A stretch of DNA of 64,000 nucleotides, from the NCBI GenBank assembly GCA_040382235.1, contig JBEIFV010000004.1:25071-89070 (forward strand). Reading direction: 5' to 3'. This DNA comes from JAEUOS01 sp040382235. Lineage in GTDB: Bacteria; Pseudomonadota; Gammaproteobacteria; Burkholderiales; JAEUOS01. The notes beneath the pieces are model-generated. The model was not told the origin of the DNA and did no database searches. It saw only the letters and a program-made list of their open reading frames with translations. The number at the start of each line of letters is the position of its first letter. Position 1 is the first letter of the stretch. Below, in pieces: positions 35,844 through 44,848 of the stretch. A program made the translations under genes and the position numbers.

Positions 35844-36572
35844 GTGGATATCAAGGATAGTCAGGTGATGGTGGTCGGCGGCGGCAGCGGCATCGGCCTG
35901 GCGGTGGCCAAGGTTGCGGCAGCGGCCGGCGCGCGGGTGGTGATCGCGGGCCGAGACGCCGGCAAGCTCGACGCCGCCGCGCGCGAACTCGGCGGGGGTG
36001 CGACCGCCGCGCCGGTGGATGCGCGCGACGAAGCTTCACTGGCCACGTTGTTTGCAGCCCAGGCCCCGTTCGACCACTTGGTCGTCACCGTCGGTCCCGG
36101 CGCGACCCGTCAGCGCTACACCAGCTTCCTGGAGCAGCCAAGCGCCGATGCGCATGCGCTGTTCGACAACAAGTTCTGGGCGCAGTACCTGTGCGCCAAG
36201 CTGGCCGCGCCCCACATCGCGCCGGGCGGCTCGATCACGCTGTTCGGCGGCGGCGCGGCGCGCAAGCCGGTCAAGGCGATGGCGGTGCTGGCGGCGGTGC
36301 AGGCGGCGATCGAAGGCCTGGTACGCGGCATGGCGCTGGATTTGGCGCCGCTACGCGTCAACGCGGTGGCGCCGGGGCGCATCGCCTCGTCGAGCTTCGC
36401 CGACATGCCGGACGCCGCGCGTCGCGAGATGTTCGACAAATGGGCTGCGGGCCTGCCGGTGGGGCGTATCGGGCACCCGGAAGACGCGGCCCAGGCGGCG
36501 CTCTACCTGATGCAGAACTCATACACCACCGGCAACATCCTGTACGTGGACGGCGGGCACTATCTCGCCTGA
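35844..36572 (+). CDS. SDR-like protein without catalytic Tyr and Lys, copy 2
   Basis: Paralogue of the preceding gene (242 aa, GTG start 35844), with VGGGSGIGLAVA, a shared F-(V/L)-(D/E)-Q-P segment, the identical D/N-NKFWAQY stretch and TGNILYVDGGHYLA. In the catalytic segment L-A-A-V-Q-A-A-I-E-G-L, Tyr is Leu and Lys is Gln. Tandem duplication is evident. Possible roles: partner subunit, sensor, or an unusual reductase. Confidence 0.82.
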   Translation: MDIKDSQVMVVGGGSGIGLAVAKVAAAAGARVVIAGRDAGKLDAAARELGGGATAAPVDARDEASLATLFAAQAPFDHLVVTVGPGATRQRYTSFLEQPSADAHALFDNKFWAQYLCAKLAAPHIAPGGSITLFGGGAARKPVKAMAVLAAVQAAIEGLVRGMALDLAPLRVNAVAPGRIASSSFADMPDAARREMFDKWAAGLPVGRIGHPEDAAQAALYLMQNSYTTGNILYVDGGHYLA

Positions 36573-36602
36573 GCCGCTCTCAACGGAGCAAGGAGAACGC
36601 AA

Positions 36603-37571
36603 ATGCATCACACCTTCATCCGCATGATAGGTTCTTTGCTCCTCTGCACGCTGGCATCGCTCGCTACAGCGCAGGAGTTTCCTTCGCGCCCACTTCGCCT
36701 GATCGTCCCCTGGCCGGCTGGCGGTGGCCCGGACATCGCCGCGCGCATCATCGCCGAGCACCTTGGCGCGCGGCTGGGACGCGTGGTCGTGGCCGACAAC
36801 CGCGCCGGCGCAACCGGGCGCATCGGCACCGAGGCGGCGGCACGCAGCGATGCCGACGGCTACACCCTGGCACTGGCCAACGTCTCGACCCACGTTCTGC
36901 CGGTAGCCGGCGGGCTCAAGCTCGCCTACGACCCGGTGCGCGATTTCGCACCGGTGGGGCTGATCGGCGGCACGCCGGGTCTGCTTGTCGTGCACCCCAG
37001 CGTGCCGGCGCAGAACCTGAAGGACCTCATCGCGCTGGCCAAGGCGAGTCCGGGGAAGCTCACCTTCGCCTCGCCGGGCACCGGCTCGGGGTTTCATATC
37101 ACTGCAGAGATGTTCAAAGGGGCTGCGGGCATCGACATCCTCCACGTACCGTTCAAGGGTGCTGCGCCGGCGCTCACCGAGGTGCTTGGAGGTCGCGTAG
37201 ACATGGTGTTCGACCAGCAGGGCGCGCTGGCCCAGGTGGCAGCCGGCAAACTGCGCGCCATCGCCACCACGGGGCCGAAACGCTGGTCGGCAGCTCCGGA
37301 GGTTCCGACCCTGGACGAAGCGGGGCTCAAGGGCTTCGAAGCGCTGTCGTGGTTTGGCATCTTCGTACCGGCGGCCACGCCGCAGCCGATCATCGCACGT
37401 CTGTCGCGTGAACTCGGTGCCGCCCTTGGTTCTCCGGAGGGCCGCAAGGCGCTGCTCGATCGCGGCATCGAGCCAATGCCGGGCACGCCGGACGATTTGC
37501 GCGCGCGTCAGCGCGGCGACATCGAGCGCTGGGGCCGCGCGATCCGCGAAGCGAAAATCGCGATTGAATAA
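36603..37571 (+). CDS. Bug/TctC-family binding protein
   Basis: Binding protein of 322 aa with a signal peptide ending near ATAQEF, mature start PSRPLRLIVPWPAGGGPD, and NRAGATGRIGTEAAA. The typical PFPPGG is PWPAGG here. The C-terminal half keeps ITAEMFKGAAGIDILHVPFK. AAGGAGA upstream of ATG 36603. Same operon as the SDR pair. Confidence 0.9.
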   Translation: MHHTFIRMIGSLLLCTLASLATAQEFPSRPLRLIVPWPAGGGPDIAARIIAEHLGARLGRVVVADNRAGATGRIGTEAAARSDADGYTLALANVSTHVLPVAGGLKLAYDPVRDFAPVGLIGGTPGLLVVHPSVPAQNLKDLIALAKASPGKLTFASPGTGSGFHITAEMFKGAAGIDILHVPFKGAAPALTEVLGGRVDMVFDQQGALAQVAAGKLRAIATTGPKRWSAAPEVPTLDEAGLKGFEALSWFGIFVPAATPQPIIARLSRELGAALGSPEGRKALLDRGIEPMPGTPDDLRARQRGDIERWGRAIREAKIAIE

Positions 37572-37657
37572 CGGATTCATTACAACCAACCGAGCCTGTT
37601 GCCTGACTGGATCGGCGACAAGCTCCGTGTGATGATCTCCGGACGGGAGTGGGCGAC

Positions 37658-37957
37658 ATGAAGGCATGGCTGGTGGAAAAGACCGAGGGCGCGGCGCGCT
37701 CGGCGTGGCGCGAGGTCGCCGATCTCGTTCCGGGAGCGAGCGGCCTCCTCTTGAAGGTGCGCGCCAGGGGTATCGACCGCACGGACCTCATGCTCAACAC
37801 CGGGCACTATGCGCGCATTCCGACCAAGCCACGCCGTCCGCCCGCCGGGCTGGAAGGGGCCGGCGAGGTCATGGGCATGCCGGCCGGTGCCCACGCTGAA
37901 CAGATGGTGCGGCGAATCTGCCGTGCCTGCTGCGGACGCACTGGAGGCAAGCAATGA
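37658..37957 (+). pseudogene. MDR oxidoreductase remnant (N-terminal domain, internal deletion)
   Basis: Begins MKAWLVEKTEGAARSAWREV and keeps the GroES-like pattern RGIDRTDLMLN to AGLEGAGEVMG, parallel to the intact MDR at 38993. After that the intact copy has GIGSEVSGWSIGDRVLGML before GGHAEQV; here the frame jumps from AGEVMG to MPAGAHAEQMV, and about 15 residues are missing. The frame then ends after a few unrelated residues, and the Rossmann domain is absent. The stop overlaps the next gene's ATG. Confidence 0.75.
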
Positions 37958-38910
37958 CGAAATGGTTCAATCGGCTTGCGGCACTTGCAGCGCTGTGCCT
38001 GTTGCTGCCGGCTGCGGCGCAGTATCCGGCGCGCCCGGTGAAGATCATCGTGCCGTTTCCGCCGGGTTCCACCGGCGACCTGGTGCCGCGCGCCATCGCG
38101 CAACGCCTGCAGCAGAGCACCGGGCAGGCCTTTATCCTTGAAGCCAAGCCAGGTGCGGCCGGCAACATCGCCGCCGAATTCGTGGCCAAGGCAGCGCCCG
38201 ACGGCTACACCCTGCTAACCCATTCGGTGGCGATCGCGATCACGCCACACCTGACAAAGCCCGCCTTCGACATTCAAAAGGACCTGATACCCCTGAGCCA
38301 GACCATCGCCGGCTCCTATGTTCTGATCGCGCATCCTTCGTTTCCCGCCAGCACACTCAAGGAATTCATCGACGAGGTGAAGAAGAACCCGGGGCGACAC
38401 AACTACGGCAGCTACGGCATCGGCTCCGGGCCGCACCTGGCGATGGAAGTCTTCAAGTCTTCCGCCGGCCTGGATGTGCAGCACGTACCTTTCAAGGGCG
38501 CCGCGCCTGCGATGCAGGAATTGCAGGCCGGCCGCGTGCAGTTTGCGTTCGACACAACGGTGGCCTCGATTCCGCACATCCGCAGCGGCCGCGTCAAGGC
38601 CATCGCTCTGGGCGGGCCGCGTACCCATGAAGTGTTGCCGGGGGTGCCGACCATCGCGCAGATGTATGCCGGTTTCGATACCGACGGCTGGCAGGGATTT
38701 TTCGCGCCGGCCGGCACGCCGCCCGAGGTGGTGCAGAAGCTCAACGCCGAGATCGTGCGCGCGGTGCGATCGCCCGAATTCGTCAAGCAGATGAAAGACT
38801 TGGGCTTCGAAGCCGTCGGCAACACCCAGGAGCAGTTCAACGCGCTGGTGCAGTCGGAGTACGCCAGGTATGGCCGCGTGATCCGTGAGCACGGGATCAA
38901 GGCTGAATGA
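37954..38910 (+). CDS. Bug/TctC-family binding protein
   Basis: Binding protein of 318 aa. The signal peptide ends near LLLPAAAQ, followed by YPARPVKIIVPFPPGSTGDL and KPGAAGNIAAEFVAKAAPDG. The late segment TDGWQGFFAPAGTPPEVVQK is shared with the 34044 protein. It starts inside the end of the broken MDR, and the pair resembles the intact MDR and Bug pair at 38993-41073. Confidence 0.9.
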   Translation: MTKWFNRLAALAALCLLLPAAAQYPARPVKIIVPFPPGSTGDLVPRAIAQRLQQSTGQAFILEAKPGAAGNIAAEFVAKAAPDGYTLLTHSVAIAITPHLTKPAFDIQKDLIPLSQTIAGSYVLIAHPSFPASTLKEFIDEVKKNPGRHNYGSYGIGSGPHLAMEVFKSSAGLDVQHVPFKGAAPAMQELQAGRVQFAFDTTVASIPHIRSGRVKAIALGGPRTHEVLPGVPTIAQMYAGFDTDGWQGFFAPAGTPPEVVQKLNAEIVRAVRSPEFVKQMKDLGFEAVGNTQEQFNALVQSEYARYGRVIREHGIKAE

Positions 38911-38992
38911 ACAGGGCGCGTTCGGCTTGCCGGGAGGATGTGCAGCGCCGCGTCGGCCGCGGGATTAGGCCGCTCCAACGGGAATGTGGACC

Positions 38993-39976
38993 ATGAAAGC
39001 CTGGCTGATCGAGGCGAATGCGGATGGAAAGTCACGGCTGCGCCTGGCCGACCTGCCGGATTTGGCGCCCGGCCCCTGCGACCTGCTGCTGCGCACTCGC
39101 GCGGCTGGATTGAACCGCGCCGACCTTGGGCGCAACGCCAGGCACTACGAGCGTGTGCCGACCAGGCCGCCGCATCCCATCGCCGGGCTCGAGGCCGCCG
39201 GTGAGGTGATCGGCATCGGCAGCGAGGTCAGCGGCTGGTCGATCGGGGATCGCGTGCTGGGCATGCTCTCGGGCGGCCATGCCGAGCAGGTGCTGATCGA
39301 CCATCGGCTCGCGGTGCGCGTGCCACGAGGCTTGTCATGGACCCAGGCCGCGGCGCTGCCGGTGGCACTGTTCACCGCGCACGACGCGCTTGTCACCCAC
39401 GGCCGGATGGCGGCCGGCGAAGCCGTGTTCATCCAGGCTGCCGCCAGCGGGGTGGGCATCGCCGCCACCCAGATCGCGCGTGCCAGGGGCGCGGCGCTGG
39501 TAGCCGGCACCGCGAGCGCCGCCAAGCTCGACCGCCTGGCCGAATTGGGTCTGACCCACGGCATCGATTACGCGCAGGGCGGCGTGGTGGAAGCAGTGAT
39601 GCGGGCCACGGCCGATGCGGGGGCGGACGTGATCATCGACATGGTGGGCGCAAAGGCCGCCGCCGACCACCTCGCGCTGGCTGCCTACGGCGCCCGCTGG
39701 GTGCAGATCGGCCGCATGGGCGGCACGACCGGACCGCTTGACTTCGACCTGCTGGCAAAAAAGCGCATCAGCCTCCACGGTGTGACCTTCCGCACGCGCG
39801 ATGTCGCGCAATTCGCCGCCGTGGTGCAAGCGGCGTGGAACGATTTTGGTGTCGCCGTCGCCGCCGGCCGCTTTGCCATGCCGGTGGAAAAGGTATATCC
39901 CCTGGCCGAGGCCGATCAGGCGCTGTCGGCGATGCGCGAGAACCGCCACTTCGGCAAGTTCGTGCTCGTGGTCTGA
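38993..39976 (+). CDS. Zinc-independent MDR oxidoreductase
   Basis: MDR protein of 327 aa, intact relative of the 37658 remnant and of the MDR at 2600. N-terminal AAGLNRADLGRN, AGLEAAGEVIGIGSEVSGW, then the nucleotide turn A-A-A-S-G-V-G-I-A near residue 150 and DVIIDMVGAKAAADHLALAA. No zinc ligands are evident. Expected to reduce an enone or quinone with NADPH. Start at 38993 preferred to a 3-codon-longer ATG because it matches the paralogue's MKAWL. Confidence 0.86.
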   Translation: MKAWLIEANADGKSRLRLADLPDLAPGPCDLLLRTRAAGLNRADLGRNARHYERVPTRPPHPIAGLEAAGEVIGIGSEVSGWSIGDRVLGMLSGGHAEQVLIDHRLAVRVPRGLSWTQAAALPVALFTAHDALVTHGRMAAGEAVFIQAAASGVGIAATQIARARGAALVAGTASAAKLDRLAELGLTHGIDYAQGGVVEAVMRATADAGADVIIDMVGAKAAADHLALAAYGARWVQIGRMGGTTGPLDFDLLAKKRISLHGVTFRTRDVAQFAAVVQAAWNDFGVAVAAGRFAMPVEKVYPLAEADQALSAMRENRHFGKFVLVV

Positions 39977-40083
39977 GCATGCGTAACCGATCTGGGCACT
40001 GAAAAAATTTCTGGCGACAGTGATGCGACGCTGCCGGTCGCGCCCGAGCCCTGAAGCGACACACCACAACGGAGACGAGCCTG

Positions 40084-41073
40084 ATGAACAACCCCCTGAC
40101 CAGGATCTGCCAGCGCGCCCTGCTTGCCTTGGCGCTGGCATCACTGACGCTGACGCAGGGCGCGGCGCTTGCGCAAAGCTTCGCCACCCGCCCGGTGAAA
40201 ATCGTGGTGCCGTTTGCCGCTGGCGGGGTAACCGACCTGATGGGGCGTCTGGTCGCACCCAAGATGGGCGCCGAATTGGGGCAAGCGATCGTGGTGGAAA
40301 ACCGCCCCGGGGCAGGCGCGACCCTGGGCACCGATGCGGTGGCCAAGGCGGCGCCCGATGGCCATACGATCTTGCTGGGCACCATCACCACCCATACGAC
40401 CGCGCCGCACATGTCGAAGCTGCCTTACAGCGCCGACAAGGATTTTGCGCCGATCGGTTTTTACGGTTTCAACTCCGCCTGGCTGCTGGTGAATCCCGCG
40501 TTGCCGATCAGGAGCTTTGCCGAGTTCGTGGCCTATGCGCGCCAAAACCCCGGCAAGCTCAATTACGGCACGCCGTCGATCGGCAGTTCGTCGCATCTCG
40601 CGGCCGAGTTGCTCAAGCAAACCTTGAATCTCGACTACCAGCACGTGCCCTACAAGGGCAGCACCCCGGCGCTGCAGGACCTTGTGGGCGGCCAGCTGCA
40701 ATTCATGTTCGACAACATCGGCTCCTCCACCCCGCTGGTCAAGGCCGGCAAGCTGCGGGCGCTGGCGGTCACCGCAGGACGACGCGTGGCGTCGGCGCCG
40801 GAAGTGCCGACGGTGGCAGAGTCCGGTGTCGCCGGGTTCGAAGTGATCGGCTGGGCTGCGCTATTCGCGCCGGTGGGTACGCCGGCGGCCGCGGTGGCGC
40901 AACTCAACCGCGCGCTCAATGCGGCGCTCGCTGAACCGGAGGTGCGTCAGAAGCTGCTTGACGCCGGCATCGAGACCCGCAGCGGTTCGCCGGAGGAGCT
41001 GGCGCGCTTTGTGCGCGCGGAGTCGGACAAATGGGCCGAGGTAATCAGGAAGGGCGGCATCAGGGCGGAGTAG
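40084..41073 (+). CDS. Bug/TctC-family binding protein
   Basis: Binding protein of 329 aa. The signal peptide ends near TQGAALAQS, followed by FATRPVKIVVPFAAGGVTDL and NRPGAGATLGTDAVA. Family landmarks HVPYKGSTPALQDLVGGQLQ and G-W-A-A-L-F-A-P-V-G-T-P are intact. Last gene of the LysR-linked cluster; the next gene is convergent. Confidence 0.9.
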   Translation: MNNPLTRICQRALLALALASLTLTQGAALAQSFATRPVKIVVPFAAGGVTDLMGRLVAPKMGAELGQAIVVENRPGAGATLGTDAVAKAAPDGHTILLGTITTHTTAPHMSKLPYSADKDFAPIGFYGFNSAWLLVNPALPIRSFAEFVAYARQNPGKLNYGTPSIGSSSHLAAELLKQTLNLDYQHVPYKGSTPALQDLVGGQLQFMFDNIGSSTPLVKAGKLRALAVTAGRRVASAPEVPTVAESGVAGFEVIGWAALFAPVGTPAAAVAQLNRALNAALAEPEVRQKLLDAGIETRSGSPEELARFVRAESDKWAEVIRKGGIRAE

Positions 41074-41142
41074 GGCGCCCTGCCCGCTTTCGTTGCGCCC
41101 CTCCCGCTGCCGGTGCAGGCCGCGCAACGTCGCGGGCTGGTC

Positions 41143-42204
41143 TCACGCCACTGTGATCGCACTCGACAGATACACATCCTGAATCGCATTGAGCAATGCC
41201 ACGCCGTCGGCCATCGGCTTCTGGAACGCTTTGCGCCCCGAGATCAGCCCCATGCCGCCGGCGCGCTTGTTGATCACCGCTGTGCGCACCGCGTCGTGCA
41301 GATCGTTTGCGCCCGAGGCGCCGCCGGAATTGATGAGTCCGGCGCGACCCATGTAGCAATTGGCCACCTGGTAGCGCGCCAGGTCGATCGGGTGCTCGGA
41401 GGCCAGGTCGCTGTACATGCGGCGGTCGTTCTTGCCGTAGGGATTTTCCTTGGTGTTGAGCGCCAGGTAGCCGCCGTTGTTCTCCGGCAGTTTCTGCTTG
41501 ATGATGTCCGCCTCCAGGGTCACGCCCAGGTGGTTGGCCTGGCCGGTCAGGTCGGCCGACACGTGATAGTCGATGTCCTTCTTGAAGGCCGGGTTGCGCA
41601 GGTAGCACCAGAGCACGGTGGCCATGCCCATTTCGTGCGCCGCCTGGAACGCTTGCGTCACCTCGACGATCTGGCGCCCGGATTCGGGCGAACCGAAGTA
41701 GATGGTGGCGCCGACCGCCACCGCGCCCATCTCGCGTGCCTGCTTGATGCTGGCGAAAAAGATCTGGTCGAACTTGTTGGGGTAGGTCAGGAACTCGTTG
41801 TGGTTGAACTTGAGCAGGAACGGAATCTTGTGCGCATACTTGCGCGAGCATGCGCCCAGCACGCCGAGCGTCGAGGCCACCGCGTTGCAGCCGCCCTCGA
41901 TGGCCAGCTTGACGATGTTTTCGGGGTCGAAGTACAGCGGATTTTTTGCGAACGAGGCGCCCGCGCTGTGCTCGATGCCCTGGTCGACCGGCAGGATCGA
42001 CAGGTAGCCGCTGCCGCCTAAGCGTCCGTGGTTGAACATCTGTTGAAGGCTGCGCAGCACCGGTGGCGGCCGGTCGGACAGGGCCACCACGCGGTCGACG
42101 AAATCGGGTCCCGGCAGATGCAGGCCCTGCTTCGGAATGCCCTTGCACACGTGGGACAGGAGGCCTTCGGCTTCGGCGCCCAGAAGTTGGATGATGTCGC
42201 TCAT
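41143..42204 (-). CDS. fbaB: Class I fructose-bisphosphate aldolase
   Basis: Glycolytic enzyme of 353 aa cleaving fructose 1,6-bisphosphate to two triose phosphates through a Schiff base. Landmarks of the DhnA/FbaB type: LSILPVDQGIEHSAGASF near residue 68, PFLLKFNHNE with the strand preceding the catalytic lysine region, VAVGATIYFGSPESGRQI, DLTGQANHLG and a late GGMGLISGRKAFQKP. The start at 42204 (MSDIIQLLG) is supported by a second, truncated copy at 46228-46440 that begins identically. An upstream small-gene remnant shares its control region. Confidence 0.9.
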   Translation of the reverse strand: MSDIIQLLGAEAEGLLSHVCKGIPKQGLHLPGPDFVDRVVALSDRPPPVLRSLQQMFNHGRLGGSGYLSILPVDQGIEHSAGASFAKNPLYFDPENIVKLAIEGGCNAVASTLGVLGACSRKYAHKIPFLLKFNHNEFLTYPNKFDQIFFASIKQAREMGAVAVGATIYFGSPESGRQIVEVTQAFQAAHEMGMATVLWCYLRNPAFKKDIDYHVSADLTGQANHLGVTLEADIIKQKLPENNGGYLALNTKENPYGKNDRRMYSDLASEHPIDLARYQVANCYMGRAGLINSGGASGANDLHDAVRTAVINKRAGGMGLISGRKAFQKPMADGVALLNAIQDVYLSSAITVA

Positions 42205-42290
42205 GATCGATTCCTCTGAAGGTTCCGCAACGCGTGGATTGTGGTGCGGAGAATTCGCCCTCAAAGCATAGCGCTGCGCCGCCGCTGTAG

Positions 42291-42310
42291 GTTTGCGGTA
42301 CATCAAACTT
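42291..42310. promoter_or_regulatory. Conserved 20-bp element upstream of fbaB
   Basis: The + strand sequence GTTTGCGGTACATCAAACTT is conserved, with one difference, at 46520-46539 upstream of the truncated fbaB copy. Its ends form the symmetric TTTG-N8-CAAA. Between it and fbaB, the block AAGCATAG is also shared by both copies. Conservation of non-coding sequence between two diverged copies suggests a promoter or operator serving the divergent genes. Confidence 0.5.
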
Positions 42311-42313
42311 ACG

Positions 42314-42379
42314 GCGCAGGCGCGGCAGGCGCAATTGGCGTTGACCCATTGGCTCAAGGCCTTGCGTGGCGCGCGGTGA
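42314..42379 (+). pseudogene. Remnant of the C-terminus of the small gene paralogous to 46615-46950
   Basis: The 22 codons 42314-42379 encode AQARQAQLALTHWLKALRGA-R and a TGA. The intact gene at 46615 ends ...PQARQAQLALTHLLKALGGE-R..., so 15 or more residues match in a row. The remainder of this copy, about 90 codons, has been deleted, leaving the tail fused to the fbaB control region. Confidence 0.7.
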
Positions 42380-42684
42380 TGGCGGCGTGCGGCGCGGCGC
42401 CCTGCGCAGGGGTTGAGGTGCCAGGCCTGGGCCAAGGCCGGCGCTCGGATCGTCGATGCCGGGCGTGAAGCGTCATTTCGTTATCCCGGTGCCGCGCGAC
42501 TTGCGCGGAATCACTGGGTGGGTGGCAAGCACAACCTGTGCGCACCGGGCATCGGGCCCAGCTAGCTGAAAGCGCATTGATCAGTCAGTGAAGCCAGTGC
42601 TACGGGCATTGGCTACGTGTTTGCTAAGCTGCGGGCTGAGCCTTGACATGCCGCCCGTGGGTGGCACACCTGATTGCCGCCCTC
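42380..42684. other. Intergenic region before the MoxR operon
   Basis: About 305 bp between the small-gene remnant and the MoxR start. No open frame here resembles a protein family, and no clear terminator or promoter box could be placed. It must carry the promoter of the MoxR operon. The last 40 bp could alternatively code for an N-terminal extension of MoxR. Confidence 0.5.
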
Positions 42685-43617
42685 ATGAATCCATTGGTTG
42701 CCCGGCTGTTCGAAAACATTCGCAAGGTTGTTTTCGACAAGGATCACGTGATCGAGTCGGTGATCGTGGTGCTATTGGCGCGCGGTCACCTGTTGCTAGA
42801 TGATGTGCCCGGCACCGGCAAGACCATGCTGGCGCGCGCGTTGGCGGCCTCGCTCGGTCTGGTCTGCAAGCGGATTCAGTTCACGCCCGACCTGCTTCCT
42901 TCGGACGTCACCGGAACGTCGATTTATCACGCTCCTAGCGGCGAGTTCCGTTTTCGCGCGGGCCCGGTGTTCACCGATTTCCTGCTCGCCGACGAGATCA
43001 ATCGCGCCACCCCGCGCACCCAGGCGGCACTGCTTGAAGGCATGGAGGAACGCCAGGTCAGCATCGATGGTGTGACGCATCGACTTCCCGAGAGTTTCAT
43101 GGTGCTGGCCACCCAGAATCCGGTTGAACTGGCCGGCACCTATCCTTTGCCGGAGGCGCAACTCGACCGCTTCATGCTTTGTACCTCGCTGGGCTATCCC
43201 GCGCCGGAAGCCGAAGCACGCATTTTCCTGGCGCAACGCCAGGGCCACCCGGTTGATTCGCTGGCGCCTGTTCTCGATGCGGCCACACTGGCGCACCTGC
43301 GCGAGCAAACCGCTGCGATGTTCGTCCACCCGCGGGTGGCGCGCTACGCCACCGATATCGTCGCGGCGACGCGTAGCCATCCCGATGTCGCCTTGGGCGC
43401 GAGTCCGCGCGCCGGCATCGCGCTGTGCCGGGCGGCACAGGCGCTGGCGTTGATGGGCGGTGCCGCGTTTGTCGACCCGGCACTGGTCAAGCGACTTGCC
43501 CCCGCGGTGCTGGCGCACCGGCTCAAGCTCAAGTCCGAAGCGCGCCTGGATGGCCGCACCGCCGCGCAGGTGGTCAGCAAGGTGTCTGGCAGTGTGGCGA
43601 TACCGGCCGCTGATTGA
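42685..43617 (+). CDS. MoxR-family AAA+ ATPase
   Basis: Chaperone-like ATPase of 310 aa: Walker A DVPGTGKTMLARALA near residue 42, Walker B LLADEINRATPRTQAALLEG near residue 105, MEERQVSIDG, sensor-1 VLATQNPVELAGTYPLPEAQ and L-D-R-F-M. The ASPRAGIALCRAAQALA segment holds the sensor-2 Arg. ATG 42685 is used because it gives the usual N-terminus; a longer start in the same frame is possible. It overlaps the DUF58 gene by 26 bp. MoxR, DUF58 and TgpA-like genes commonly form an operon, thought to assemble or activate envelope protein complexes. Confidence 0.9.
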   Translation: MNPLVARLFENIRKVVFDKDHVIESVIVVLLARGHLLLDDVPGTGKTMLARALAASLGLVCKRIQFTPDLLPSDVTGTSIYHAPSGEFRFRAGPVFTDFLLADEINRATPRTQAALLEGMEERQVSIDGVTHRLPESFMVLATQNPVELAGTYPLPEAQLDRFMLCTSLGYPAPEAEARIFLAQRQGHPVDSLAPVLDAATLAHLREQTAAMFVHPRVARYATDIVAATRSHPDVALGASPRAGIALCRAAQALALMGGAAFVDPALVKRLAPAVLAHRLKLKSEARLDGRTAAQVVSKVSGSVAIPAAD

Positions 43618-44848
43618 GCGCTTGCGGCGGGGTCGCGCAGCGATCGTCGCGGCGTTGACGCTGGTAGTTCTCGGTGCTGCCATCAATCGCGAGCACGCCC
43701 TGATCTATGGGCTTTTTTCGGTGATGGTCGCAGCCTTGCTTGCAGGCTATGCGATTCCACTATGGCAAATGCGGCCGCTGCGGGCCCAGGCCGGATTCAT
43801 CGGTGGCGATGTCGAAGCCGGGGCGACGATCGAAGTAGCGGTGAGCATGGTCAATGCTGGCTGGTTGCCGCGGCGTCAACTGGCGCTGATCATCAGCCTG
43901 CGGCCGGGTCGACGCGCAGCGGTGGAGGCGGGCGCCTTTGCCGCCAGGATTCGCGGGCGCAGCCAGACCGAGGTTCTGGTGCGCTTGCGCCTGCCGGCGC
44001 GTGGTGTTTATGTGGCGCAGGCGGCGCGCATCGAATCGGCTTTTCCGCTGGGATTTTTCACTTGCCGGCGGTCGGTACCTGCCGCCGGTCGCATCACTGT
44101 GCTGCCGCGGCGTTTCGCCGTCGCCGCACCGAACCTGGCCGGCCAACAGGACGGCTTCGGAGCCGGCGTATTGGCACCACGGGCGGGCGGTGACGGCGAC
44201 TTTTCCGCATTGCGCGAGTATGTGGCGGGCGACGCACCGCGTGGCGTGCACTGGCCGACCTCGGCGCGCCTGGGCGAGCTGCACGTGGTGGTGCGCGAGC
44301 GCACCGTGCGCCCGCTGTTGTGCGTTGTTCTCGACACGCGGGCCAAAGCGCATGCGGGTAACGGCGAGGCCCACAGTTTCGAGGTCGCGGTGCGAATTGC
44401 CGCGTCTCTGGCGCATTGGGCGACTGAACGGCAAATCGGCACACAACTGGTCGTGCTGGGTGCGCGGCCGGTGGTGGTTGAAGCGGCTGCCAGTGGCCCA
44501 CAGGCACTCTTGATCCAGCGCGCGCTGGCGGCGGCCGAGGCGCAAGAGGAAGCGCCGATGCGCGAGTTGCTCAGGCGCGCCATGCCGCTGGTATGGCCGC
44601 ATGCACACCGCTATGTGATATTCGCTGAAGGCGAGGAGCGCAGTGCGGATCGGTCCGAAGATGCCATCGCCGCCTTGGCGGTGTTGGGTTTGGAGGGCGC
44701 GGTACTGACCGCCTTATGCCTGCACCGCGAAAGCTTCGCCGGGGTGGCGATGGAGAACGCGTCGGTTTTGCGCCGGCGCCTTGCGGCGCGCTGTGTCAAT
44801 TCACGTGTGATCGGCCGCGATGAACGCCTGGAGCGCCTGTTCGCATGA
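43592..44848 (+). CDS. DUF58-domain membrane protein
   Basis: Protein of 418 aa with two N-terminal membrane helices (AAIVAALTLVVLGAA and LFSVMVAALLAGYAIPLW). The DUF58 core near residue 215 reads DFSALREYVAGDAPRGVHWP-TSAR, followed by LGELHVVVRERTV and then a von Willebrand-like strand PLLCVVLDT. GTG 43592 is chosen to include the first helix; it lies inside moxR. Partner of the MoxR ATPase. Confidence 0.85.
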   Translation: MWRYRPLIERLRRGRAAIVAALTLVVLGAAINREHALIYGLFSVMVAALLAGYAIPLWQMRPLRAQAGFIGGDVEAGATIEVAVSMVNAGWLPRRQLALIISLRPGRRAAVEAGAFAARIRGRSQTEVLVRLRLPARGVYVAQAARIESAFPLGFFTCRRSVPAAGRITVLPRRFAVAAPNLAGQQDGFGAGVLAPRAGGDGDFSALREYVAGDAPRGVHWPTSARLGELHVVVRERTVRPLLCVVLDTRAKAHAGNGEAHSFEVAVRIAASLAHWATERQIGTQLVVLGARPVVVEAAASGPQALLIQRALAAAEAQEEAPMRELLRRAMPLVWPHAHRYVIFAEGEERSADRSEDAIAALAVLGLEGAVLTALCLHRESFAGVAMENASVLRRRLAARCVNSRVIGRDERLERLFA

